The notes: generated by a model from the letters alone, not told the origin. A stretch of DNA of 8,655 bases from CAZECE01 sp964510525 (GCA_964510525.1 CAZECE010000132.1:1-8655); one strand, 5' to 3'; positions 1 through 5,571 are shown, counted from the first letter of the stretch. Translations and numbers: made by a program.

Positions 1-162
1 GTCAGGTTACGAGATGAGCGGGATCAGAACCGTTCGGTAGCGCCTCTGAAACCCGCAAAGGATTCTGTTTTCATAGATTCGTCTACTCTGTCTATAGATG
101 AAGTGCTGAATCAAATGCTGTCCCACATCAAAATGCGGTTGTCTATAAGTTCATTAGGATGA
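1..162 (+). CDS. cmk: Cytidylate (CMP/dCMP) kinase, C-terminal end (5' part outside window)
   Basis: The frame is open from base 1 to a TGA at 160-162 and encodes the last 53 residues of a P-loop NMP kinase that phosphorylates CMP/dCMP to CDP/dCDP in the cytosol. The segment RLRDERDQNRSVAPLKPA, followed by a VFIDSSTLSIDEV stretch, is the characteristic C-terminal part of bacterial Cmk. It contains the arginine-rich lid region (R..RD..R..) and the conserved 'iDst.lsideV' ending. The position directly before rpsA is the classic gammaproteobacterial order cmk-rpsA-ihfB, which supports the call. The last ten or so residues (KMRLSISSLG) look lineage-specific. The N-terminal P-loop lies outside the window, so completeness cannot be judged. 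Confidence 0.9.
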   Translation, partial: VRLRDERDQNRSVAPLKPAKDSVFIDSSTLSIDEVLNQMLSHIKMRLSISSLG

Positions 163-169
163 TGTACAG

Positions 170-208
170 CAGGATGCGCTACAGTGTGTAAAACAGGATT
201 CGCAACAG
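170..208 (+). repeat. Imperfect 15-bp direct repeat upstream of rpsA
   Basis: CAGGATGCGCTACAG (170-184) and CAGGATTCGCAACAG (194-208) match at 13 of 15 positions and are offset by 24 bp, between the cmk stop and the putative rpsA promoter. This could be a protein-binding direct repeat about two helical turns apart, or a relic of local duplication. There is no independent evidence for function. Confidence 0.45.
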
Positions 209-211
209 GGG

Positions 212-239
212 TTGACTGATAATGCATTCAGCTTGTTAT
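212..239 (+). promoter_or_regulatory. Candidate sigma70 promoter for rpsA
   Basis: TTGACT (212-217) differs from the -35 consensus by one base. After a 16-base spacer, TGTTAT (234-239) is a 4/6 match to the -10 consensus. Transcription would start near 246 and give a leader of about 65 bases before the S1 start. A promoter in the cmk-rpsA gap fits what is known for other gammaproteobacteria. The call rests on consensus matching by eye only. Confidence 0.35.
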
Positions 240-280
240 CAGCCAATGTTTTTAAATCGACAACAGGTATGACCCTAGCT

Positions 281-314
281 GAGGTGGTACTTTTAAAAAA
301 TGGTACGTTTATGA
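281..314 (+). promoter_or_regulatory. rpsA translation-initiation region with displaced SD and four-codon minicistron
   Basis: GAGGTG (281-286) is a six-base match to the anti-SD complement, but it lies 24 bases before the S1 ATG at 311, too far for direct use. A four-codon reading frame (ATG GTA CGT TTA TGA, 300-314) lies between them, and its TGA overlaps the S1 start in an ATGA junction. A weak hairpin can also form: GTAC 287-290 with GTAC 303-306, plus a few U-A pairs inside. Folding it would bring the SD close to 311. Leaders of rpsA in enterobacteria are known to lack a conventional SD and to support S1 autoregulation. Which mechanism applies here is inference. Confidence 0.4.
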
Positions 315-1975
315 GCGAAAGTTTCGCTGAGTTATTTGAAGCAAGTTTAGAAGAATTAGATTTTACGCCTGGTTCTATTGTCAAAGGAACAGTGGTCAAC
401 ATTGATCAAGATTGGGTGACCGTTTATGCGGGCCTAAAGTCCGAGGGCGTTATTCCGATACAGCAATTTTTGGATGTTCAAGGCAACGTAGAAGTGGCTG
501 TTGGCGATGAAGTGGACGTCGCATTGGACACCATCGAAGATGGCTGGGGCGAGACACGTCTCTCCAGAGAAAAAGCGAAACGAGCAGAATCTTGGAAAGT
601 GCTTGAGAAAGCCTTTGAAGAGCAAGCCATCGTGACGGGTGTCATTAATGGCAAGGTCAAAGGTGGTTTTACCGTAAATGTTGATAACATCCGAGCGTTC
701 TTGCCAGGCTCATTGGTCGATGTACGACCGATTCGAGACACCCTGCATTTAGAAGGCAAAGACCTCGAGTTTAAAGTGATTAAGCTGGACGCCAAGCGCA
801 ATAACGTAGTGGTGTCCCGTCGAGCTGTGCTGCAAACCGAAAACAGTGCTGAGCGCGATGCGCTGCTTGAAAATCTCGAAGAGGGCAGTCAGCTGACAGG
901 TGTTGTTAAGAACCTGACCGATTACGGTGCCTTTGTTGATCTTGGCGGGGTTGACGGCTTGCTCCACATCACCGATATGTCTTGGAAACGCATCAAGCAC
1001 CCCAGCGAGATCGTTAATGTCCGTGATGAAATCAATGTTAAGGTCTTGAAATACGACAAAGAGCGCAACCGTGTGTCTCTTGGCTTGAAGCAGTTAAGTG
1101 TAGATCCGTGGTTAGAAGTGGTTAAAAAACACCCTGAAGGCTCTAAGGTGAGTGCCAAAGTGACCAATTTAACGGATTATGGTTGCTTTGCTGAGATTCA
1201 GACCGGTGTTGAAGGCTTGGTTCACGTTTCAGAAATGGATTGGACCAACAAAAATGTGCATCCTTCTAAAGTGGTTTCCGTGGGACAGGAAGTTGAGGTC
1301 ATGGTGCTCGACATCGATCAAGATCGACGTCGCATTTCCTTAGGCATCAAGCAATGTAAATCGAATCCTTGGGAAGACTTCTCTCAACGCTTCCAAAAAG
1401 GCGATAAAGTCAAAGGTAACATCAAGTCAATTACTGATTTTGGTGTGTTTATTGGCTTGGATGGCGCAATTGATGGCCTTGTGCATTTATCGGATCTGTC
1501 TTGGGAAGATTCCGGTGAAAATGTGGTTCGCGATTACAATAAAGGCGACGAGATTGAAGCCGTTATTCTGGCTATTGACCCAGAACGTGAGCGAATTTCA
1601 TTGGGCGTCAAGCAATTGAACGACGATCCCTTTTCTGAGTATGTGACTAACAATGAAAAAGGGGCTATCGTTAAAGGTGTGGTTCAAGACGTCGACACGA
1701 AATCTGCGACCATTGAATTAGAAAGTGGAATCAGTGGCGTTTTGAAAGCATCTGAAATCAGCGCTGAGCGTGTTGAAGATGTGACCACCCATCTGAATAA
1801 AGGCGACGAAGTCACGGTTAAGATCATTGGGGTTGATCGCAAGAGTCGAGCTGTGAATTTGTCTATTAAAGCGCTCGAAGAACCAAATGATGGCTCTTCG
1901 CCAGCGAGCAAAGATCAACCTGCCGTAGGTCCTAAAACCATTGGTGACTTGATCAAAGCTCAAATGGAAAAATAA
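311..1975 (+). CDS. rpsA: 30S ribosomal protein S1
   Basis: This encodes the large RNA-binding protein of the 30S subunit that recruits and unfolds mRNA at initiation, especially on leaders with a weak SD. The 554-residue product matches the family length (E. coli 557). It contains six S1/OB-fold repeats: repeats 1-2 at about 20-87 and 105-171 are the divergent ribosome-binding ones. Repeats 3-6 at about 192-260, 277-347, 364-434 and 450-519 carry the typical 'G.V..LTDYGAFVDL.GVDGLLH.SD.SW' core and 'R.SLG.KQ' ending. The tail ends TIGDLIKAQMEK, similar to pseudomonad S1. I chose ATG 311 because MSESFAELFEASL is the conserved S1 N-terminus. The same frame is open upstream to 158 (including a TTG at 212), but that stretch resembles no S1 N-terminus. 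It lies between cmk and ihfB as usual and may be autoregulated through its SD-poor leader. Confidence 0.98.
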   Translation: MSESFAELFEASLEELDFTPGSIVKGTVVNIDQDWVTVYAGLKSEGVIPIQQFLDVQGNVEVAVGDEVDVALDTIEDGWGETRLSREKAKRAESWKVLEKAFEEQAIVTGVINGKVKGGFTVNVDNIRAFLPGSLVDVRPIRDTLHLEGKDLEFKVIKLDAKRNNVVVSRRAVLQTENSAERDALLENLEEGSQLTGVVKNLTDYGAFVDLGGVDGLLHITDMSWKRIKHPSEIVNVRDEINVKVLKYDKERNRVSLGLKQLSVDPWLEVVKKHPEGSKVSAKVTNLTDYGCFAEIQTGVEGLVHVSEMDWTNKNVHPSKVVSVGQEVEVMVLDIDQDRRRISLGIKQCKSNPWEDFSQRFQKGDKVKGNIKSITDFGVFIGLDGAIDGLVHLSDLSWEDSGENVVRDYNKGDEIEAVILAIDPERERISLGVKQLNDDPFSEYVTNNEKGAIVKGVVQDVDTKSATIELESGISGVLKASEISAERVEDVTTHLNKGDEVTVKIIGVDRKSRAVNLSIKALEEPNDGSSPASKDQPAVGPKTIGDLIKAQMEK

Positions 1976-2000
1976 AGCGTTTTATAGATAAATTTGAGGC

Positions 2001-2049
2001 TACTCAGACCCCTTGTGATCATTGAATGGATTGTTAAGGGGTTTGGGTA
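2001..2049 (+). promoter_or_regulatory. Long RNA stem sequestering the ihfB ribosome-binding site
   Basis: Bases 2002-2014 can pair with 2036-2048 over 13 consecutive positions, 11 Watson-Crick and two G-U (2004/2046, 2007/2043). The run can extend to T2001-A2049, the first base of the ihfB start codon, and to G2015-U2035. The 21-base loop can form a short inner ATC/GAT pairing. The 3' arm contains the AAGGGG Shine-Dalgarno (2036-2041), so the folded RNA would hide both the SD and the approach to the ATG. No U-tract follows the stem, so it is not an intrinsic terminator. The 5' arm begins 26 bases after the rpsA stop, probably beyond the footprint of a terminating ribosome. Confidence 0.6.
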
Positions 2050-2486
2050 TGACCATTACGAAATCAGAATTAATTGAGCGTGTTGCTGAAAAGCAGGATT
2101 CGTTAGCACTTAAAGACGTAGAGCTGGCAATTAAGTCCATCCTTGAAGTCATGGCTCAATCCCTGGCCATGGGTAAACGAATTGAAATTCGTGGATTTGG
2201 TAGCTTTTCGCTGCATTATCGTAAGCCAAGAAAAGGCAGAAACCCGAAAACAGGTCAAGAAGTGGTGCTTGGTTCAAAGCACGTGCCGCACTTCAAGCCC
2301 GGTAAAGAATTACGTGACCGAGTGAACGAGCAAATGGCGCGTGAGATCGCCGAATCCCCTGACGGTAAACCCAATGAATCAGGTGTTGGTGTCTCTGCAA
2401 AGAAAACAGACTCTAACCCGTTAAATCGTACTGTGGCCAGCGATAACCCCAGTTTCTCAGATTACCAATCGCCATACCCAATGTAA
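2049..2486 (+). CDS. ihfB: Integration host factor subunit beta, with C-terminal extension
   Basis: This is the beta subunit of the IHF heterodimer, a nucleoid protein that bends DNA sharply at specific sites. Residues 3-93 are a complete HU/IHF domain with TKSELIERVA at the N-terminus, RIEIRGFGSFSLHYR (44-58), the minor-groove arm with RNPKTG (64-69, including the intercalating proline) and VPHFKPGKELRDR (79-91). These features distinguish IHF beta from HU and IHF alpha. The start is ATG 2049, with AAGGGG (2036-2041) seven bases upstream. The frame is open to a TTG at 2022, but that codon has no homologous N-terminus and lies inside the leader stem. The product is 145 residues against about 94 in E. 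coli. Roughly 50 extra polar residues (about 94-145, rich in Ser, Asn, Pro and Asp) follow the domain and look disordered. The partner IHF alpha is not in the window. Confidence 0.96.
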   Translation: MTITKSELIERVAEKQDSLALKDVELAIKSILEVMAQSLAMGKRIEIRGFGSFSLHYRKPRKGRNPKTGQEVVLGSKHVPHFKPGKELRDRVNEQMAREIAESPDGKPNESGVGVSAKKTDSNPLNRTVASDNPSFSDYQSPYPM

Positions 2487-2521
2487 CTAGGCACGTTAAG
2501 TTGTAGGTCAGGTCTTTTAGC

Positions 2522-3199
2522 ATGCACCCCTTATCAGAGCAGGCGATTGCTTGTTTGTCTCATTGCTCTGTACTTCCAGTATTGACGTTATCGAATCTCG
2601 ACAGCGCCCTATACATCGGCGAAAGCCTGGTCTCGGCGGGAGTTCATGTCGCGGAGATAACTCTTAGGTCGCCGGCAGCCCTAAGTGCTATCGAATTACT
2701 GTCGAGCAAGCTGCCAGAATTGCAAGTGGGCGCAGGGACGTTATTGCATACCGCTCAGTTGAAAGACGTGAAGAATGCTGGTGGTAAATTCGCGCTCTCG
2801 CCGGGCATTCATGAATCATTTTTAATAAATGCCCTCGATGTTGGGCTTCCTTATATCCCAGGTGTGGCTACGCCATCGGATGTAATGCTGGCTCAAGCGG
2901 CGGGTTATGGGTTCTGTAAATTGTTTCCAGCAAAGACGCTAGGAGGCACGGAGTATATTAAGGCGCTTGCCGGACCCTTTCCTCAGATGCAGTTTTGCCC
3001 GACGGGAGGCGTCCGAATATCCGAAGCCGCTGAATTTTTAGCGTTGGATTCGGTGGTGTGTGTTGGCTCGAGCAAATTAGTGCCAACTGAATGGATGAAT
3101 CCGGCAAAAGACGAGCAGCAAGAGAATCAAAAGCCTCTGCATGTTCACATAAAAAAAATCATGAGCACTATCATGAGCACTGCCGTGAGTGCAATTTAG
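2522..3199 (+). CDS. eda: 2-dehydro-3-deoxy-phosphogluconate (KDPG) aldolase
   Basis: This class I aldolase cleaves KDPG to pyruvate and glyceraldehyde-3-phosphate, the last step of the Entner-Doudoroff pathway. The (beta/alpha)8 barrel covers about 1-190 and shows AEITLRS with catalytic Glu45 and Arg49, GAGT (70-73), SPG (93-95), the Schiff-base lysine Lys133 in FCKLFPA (131-137) and the phosphate-binding CPTGG (159-163). The start ATG 2522 is preceded by weak AGGT motifs (AGG 2510-2512, nine-base spacing). The gap from ihfB is 35 bases, so read-through is plausible. The product is 225 residues against 213 in E. coli. The last 30 or so do not resemble Eda: they are polar, then follow an A8 tract (3151-3158) and a 12-bp duplication that gives a repeated IMST. 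The end VSAI-stop is itself the first unit of a 17-bp tandem repeat. The tail therefore looks recently altered. Confidence 0.95.
   Translation: MHPLSEQAIACLSHCSVLPVLTLSNLDSALYIGESLVSAGVHVAEITLRSPAALSAIELLSSKLPELQVGAGTLLHTAQLKDVKNAGGKFALSPGIHESFLINALDVGLPYIPGVATPSDVMLAQAAGYGFCKLFPAKTLGGTEYIKALAGPFPQMQFCPTGGVRISEAAEFLALDSVVCVGSSKLVPTEWMNPAKDEQQENQKPLHVHIKKIMSTIMSTAVSAI
3158..3181 (+). repeat. Tandem 12-bp repeat inside the eda 3' end
   Basis: ATCATGAGCACT occurs twice head to tail (3158-3169 and 3170-3181), directly after a run of eight A (3151-3158). It is in frame and produces the duplicated I-M-S-T in the Eda tail. The unit core TGAGCAC resembles the TGAGTGC of the 17-bp repeats that follow, so both may come from one slippage-prone seed. 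Confidence 0.85.
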
Positions 3200-3235
3200 T
3201 CGTGAGTGTGATTTAGTCGTGAGTGCAATTTAGTG
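3185..3235 (+). repeat. Three tandem 17-bp repeats carrying TAG stops in all frames, at the eda-pgl junction
   Basis: The unit GTGAGTGCAATTTAGTC is present at 3185-3201, 3202-3218 (two transitions, CA to TG) and 3219-3235 (last base differs). Each copy reads GTG AGT GCA/GTG ATT TAG, a four-codon peptide with its own stop. Because 17 is not a multiple of three, the TAGs at 3197, 3214 and 3231 fall in three different frames. The first ends eda. The third overlaps the pgl GTG start by one base (TAGTG). GTGAG in the third unit is also the only weak SD-like element before pgl. Confidence 0.9.
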
Positions 3236-3973
3236 TCTGTTTTTTTACCGGAAGAGCATCATTATGCGTCAATGGAAGCGTTAAGCGATCAGTTAGCGCA
3301 ACGCATTTTAAACGACTTAAAGAGCATGCCGACGTCGCATGCAGAGACGAGTCTGGTTGTCTCTGGTGGTAACACGCCAAAGGCTTTGTATCAAAAATTG
3401 GCGACAGCCTCCTTTGATTGGTCTGATGTCCAGTTAATCTTGTCAGATGAACGCTGGGTACCGATTAGCCATGAGCGACGAAATGAAAAAATGCTGCAAG
3501 AGACATGGTTAAGCAAGTGTGCTCAGTGTGTTCCTAAATTAGGCACACTCATTCCAAATTTAGCCGAATCAGAAGAACGTAATCTCAAGATTGTAGAGCA
3601 AGAGCTCAGAAAAAATTCAAAACCCTTTCGCTGGGTGATTTTAGGTATGGGCTTGGATGGTCATACGGCGTCGTTATTTCCATCGGATCCAAGCGTTCAG
3701 GCCTTATTGTCTACTCAGCAGTTATGCGCCATTGCACAACCGGAAGGGCAGCCTGAAAAGCGCGTGACGTTGACGCCGGCTGCACTCCTAAACAGCCGAA
3801 GAATTATCGTGTTAATTCAAGGGGCTGAGAAATATAACGTTTATCAGCAGTCACTGGCTCAGGCCAAAGTACTGCCTCAGGCTGACGATGACTTGGGGGC
3901 CGCGCTCACGGACATGCCGGTGCGATTCTTGTGGCGGCAAAATCAAGTGCCCGTGGATGTCTATGTTTGCTGA
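3233..3973 (+). CDS. pgl: 6-phosphogluconolactonase
   Basis: This cytosolic enzyme hydrolyses 6-phosphoglucono-delta-lactone to 6-phosphogluconate, feeding the oxidative pentose phosphate and Entner-Doudoroff routes. The 246-residue product is a full-length Pgl/NagB-like fold protein. It has SGGNTPK (44-50) at the sugar-phosphate site, SDERWVP (71-77) followed by N84, LGMGLDGHTASLFP (137-150) with the catalytic-region His, and KRVTLTPAALL (176-186). The start is GTG 3233. It is the only start codon in frame after the stop at 3209-3211, and it places VFLPEEHHYAS before the conserved helix. The SD is weak (GTGAG, 3219-3223), and the start overlaps the third TAG of the upstream repeat, so initiation may depend on re-initiation from upstream. 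Pairing with eda is biochemically sensible. In pseudomonads pgl and eda usually sit with zwf, which is absent here. Confidence 0.96.
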   Translation: MSVFLPEEHHYASMEALSDQLAQRILNDLKSMPTSHAETSLVVSGGNTPKALYQKLATASFDWSDVQLILSDERWVPISHERRNEKMLQETWLSKCAQCVPKLGTLIPNLAESEERNLKIVEQELRKNSKPFRWVILGMGLDGHTASLFPSDPSVQALLSTQQLCAIAQPEGQPEKRVTLTPAALLNSRRIIVLIQGAEKYNVYQQSLAQAKVLPQADDDLGAALTDMPVRFLWRQNQVPVDVYVC

Positions 3974-4257
3974 TTTTTGATGGTGTCTGCTGATGTTTAT
4001 TGCTAATCAGCAATTTAATACGACGCAAGCAATGTCGATCAGATCGGATATGCTGATGTCCCCGCAGCCCAATAACGCGCAACTGGTTATGAGCATAAAA
4101 GAGATTCGAAACAGTATTTTTTTTCGAGGCAAAGCGCGTTTGATACGAATCATAAAGGCCACCTTTTTTATATTTATACTTTTATATTTGTAATTAAATT
4201 CAATTAATTTTTATTATGATCAATCGATAAATATTTACAATATCAATTGTAAGCGAC

Positions 4258-4286
4258 AAAAAAGGCGGTGTACAACCGCCTTTTTT
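4258..4286. terminator. Strong bidirectional intrinsic terminator
   Basis: AAAAAAGGCGGT (4258-4269), loop GTACA (4270-4274) and ACCGCCTTTTTT (4275-4286) form a perfect 12-bp inverted repeat. It has a GC-rich core flanked by A6 and T6, so it reads as stem plus U-tract on both strands. It lies 38 bases beyond the porin stop on the minus strand and would also stop any read-through from pgl on the plus strand. Confidence 0.93.
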
Positions 4287-4293
4287 GATTCGT

Positions 4294-4321
4294 GTATTTG
4301 TATTCAAGTATTTGTATTCAA
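4294..4321. repeat. Perfect tandem 14-bp repeat beyond the porin stop codon
   Basis: GTATTTGTATTCAA occurs twice head to tail (4294-4307 and 4308-4321), between the bidirectional terminator and the porin stop. The second copy supplies the ATTCAAG arm of an inverted repeat (ATTCAAG 4316-4322, loop 4323-4329, CTTGAAT 4330-4336) that spans the porin TAA. It is probably a slippage duplication in the 3' untranslated region. Confidence 0.8.
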
Positions 4322-4324
4322 GAG

Positions 4325-5557
4325 TTATTCTTGAATGATAGTGGTTGTGACGCGTCTGTTAATGTTGCGCCCATTTTTGGTGCTGTTGGAAGCAATGGGC
4401 CGTGACTCGCCATAACTGACCGTTTTAAGCCGGCTTTCATCTATACCGAACTCTTCCACCAAGATTTTTTTCACCTCAGCGGCACGAGCTGCAGACAGCT
4501 TAGTATTTTGGGCTGGGCTGCCGCTGGTGTCAGCGTGGCCTTCAATAACCGCTGTTGTCGATTCGTAGCGTTGTAAAAAAGTCGCTAGTTCTTGCATTTC
4601 CAATCTTAAATCGGATGCAATAGCGGCCGAGTTGGGTTGAAATTGAATGTTTTTGGTTAACGTGAGGGCGCAACCAGCAGCATCTACGATGCGACCATCA
4701 ATGGTGTCGCTGCATTTGTCCTGATAGTCAGCAACGCCGTCACTGTCGAGATCACTGGGGCAGCCGTCTTCGTCGATTGGCGCGTTGCGAGGGGTCTCAG
4801 CACATTTGTCTAAATAATCAGCGATGCCGTCATAGTCGCCATCAAAACCACAGCCTTGGTCGTCAGTGGCGACGCCTTGAGGGGTGTCGGCACATTGGTC
4901 ATCGACATCGGCAATGCCATCGGCGTCGCTATCAACCGGTTTGGCTTCGCTGATTTCAAAGGGATCATTGGCTTCATCGGATCCACTGGCAAAACCTGAA
5001 CCACCAAATAAATAAGACAGTCCGACGCTGGCCAAGCTGGATGTTTTTTCTTCATCAATACTGTTAACGCCACGTAAGTCTGCAATCACAGAAAGACCTT
5101 CAGCCAAAGAAAAGCGCATGCCACCGCCAAAATTGAGAAGGGTTTCATCTATTTCAAGACCGGATGAGAATTGCTGTTCGTTCTCGCCAGCGCCAACAGA
5201 CAGGTAGGGCGTTGCAAAATTAGCCAGGGTGGAGAAATTGTAATAAGCGTCTAAACGTGTGTACGTAAAATCGAGTGGGGACGCAGTATTTTCAACTTCG
5301 GTTTCACTTTTAACGTAGTTGGCACCTAGGCTCCATTGGTTGCCGAAATGGTATTCTACGCCGATGGAAGGTGCGTTTTGATCGGCGTAGCCCAAATCTT
5401 TATCAAAATTAAAATAACCGTATCCCGGTGTGATTGAGAGGCCTTTGTCCGCTGCGAATGCCGTTGTAGAAAGTGGGGCGGTAAACAAAGCGGTTGCCGG
5501 TAACAGAGACGCGCTCATTAGCACGCTCAACATTTTTGAAGATGAGTGTTTTTTCAT
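4325..5557 (-). CDS. OmpA/OprF-family outer-membrane porin with thrombospondin type-3 repeats
   Basis: This structural outer-membrane protein ties the outer membrane to peptidoglycan. The 410-residue product begins with a signal peptide (1 to about 35, basic MKKHSSSK then a hydrophobic run, cleavage likely after AFA). An OmpA-like beta-barrel follows at about 38-188 (GYGYFNFD, Y-H-F-G-NQWSLGANY, FGGGMRFSL, LSYLFG). Next comes a linker with three 30-residue calcium-type repeats (about 209-296), then an OmpA_C peptidoglycan-binding domain (about 301-410) with IQFQPNSAAI, GHADTSGSPAQN (Asp343), LSAARA (Arg358) and GRNINRRV. I chose the start at 5557 because it has the signal peptide and AAGGA at eight-base spacing. 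A frame open to 5644 adds 29 residues with no export signal. A -35/-10 pair (TTGAAT, TTTACT, 17-base spacing) upstream is only a weak promoter candidate. OprF is the nearest well-known relative, but orthology is unproven. Confidence 0.93.
   Translation of the reverse strand: MKKHSSSKMLSVLMSASLLPATALFTAPLSTTAFAADKGLSITPGYGYFNFDKDLGYADQNAPSIGVEYHFGNQWSLGANYVKSETEVENTASPLDFTYTRLDAYYNFSTLANFATPYLSVGAGENEQQFSSGLEIDETLLNFGGGMRFSLAEGLSVIADLRGVNSIDEEKTSSLASVGLSYLFGGSGFASGSDEANDPFEISEAKPVDSDADGIADVDDQCADTPQGVATDDQGCGFDGDYDGIADYLDKCAETPRNAPIDEDGCPSDLDSDGVADYQDKCSDTIDGRIVDAAGCALTLTKNIQFQPNSAAIASDLRLEMQELATFLQRYESTTAVIEGHADTSGSPAQNTKLSAARAAEVKKILVEEFGIDESRLKTVSYGESRPIASNSTKNGRNINRRVTTTIIQE
4670..4933 (-). 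repeat. Three 30-residue TSP3 (calcium-binding) repeats within the porin
   Basis: The repeats show D-x-D-x-DG-(I/V)-AD-x-x-D-x-C cores (DSDADGIADVDDQC, DGDYDGIADYLDKC, DLDSDGVADYQDKC), with cysteines at 222/236, 252/266 and 282/296. The period is exactly 30 residues and each pair is 14 residues apart, consistent with one disulfide per repeat after export. The closing motif degenerates from TDDQGC and IDEDGC to VDAAGC. The Asp-rich loops are typical Ca2+ ligands in this family. Confidence 0.9.
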
Positions 5558-5565
5558 TGATGGAT

Positions 5566-5571
5566 TCCTTT
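5566..5571 (-). promoter_or_regulatory. Shine-Dalgarno deciding the porin start
   Basis: On the minus strand this reads AAAGGA, with eight bases (ATCCATCA) before the ATG at 5557. No comparable site precedes the longer open frame that begins at 5644. Confidence 0.8.

Larger units (their letters stand above)
3974..4324. other. AT-rich intergenic region between pgl and the porin gene
   Basis: No gene is convincing in these 351 bases. A 66-codon frame (3993-4193) has no clear SD, no recognisable domain and only a short hydrophobic C-terminus. Three weak hairpins are present: ATTGCT/AGCAAT at 3999-4014 just after pgl, AAAGG/CCTTT with trailing T at 4154-4169, and TTACAAT/ATTGTAA with a four-base loop at 4235-4252. 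The first two might weakly end the pgl transcript. Bases 4164-4256 are strongly AT-rich. GATCAATCGATAA near 4218-4230 is a near-match to the IHF consensus but is not exact. The strong terminator at 4258 closes the region. Confidence 0.6.

Noticed and set aside
212..310. Upstream in-frame TTG start giving S1 an extra 33 residues
   Set aside because: The extra residues match no S1 N-terminus and the TTG coincides with a -35-like TTGACT. The conserved start MSESFAELFE is at 311.
434..1167. Antisense open frames within rpsA
   Set aside because: They mirror the codon pattern of rpsA, show no protein-family features and have no initiation signals.
2022..2048. TTG start nine codons upstream of ihfB
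   Set aside because: It lies inside the leader stem, has no SD and adds residues absent from IHF beta. ATG 2049 has AAGGGG at seven bases.
3185..3235. CRISPR-like array
   Set aside because: The units are contiguous 17-mers without spacers, and no cas gene is present.
3993..4193. 66-codon open frame downstream of pgl
   Set aside because: It has no SD, no recognisable domain and AT-driven hydrophobic codons at the end, and it overlaps a hairpin. It is probably chance, though a small peptide cannot be excluded without expression data.
4218..4230. IHF-binding site in the AT-rich intergenic region
   Set aside because: GATCAATCGATAA differs from the WATCAANNNNTTR consensus at two positions, and such near-matches are frequent in AT-rich DNA.
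4140..4290. Possible intergenic small RNA ending at the strong terminator on the plus strand
   Set aside because: TTGATA at 4140 has no -10 at a usable distance, and the terminator is explained by the porin gene. RNA-seq would be needed to support it.
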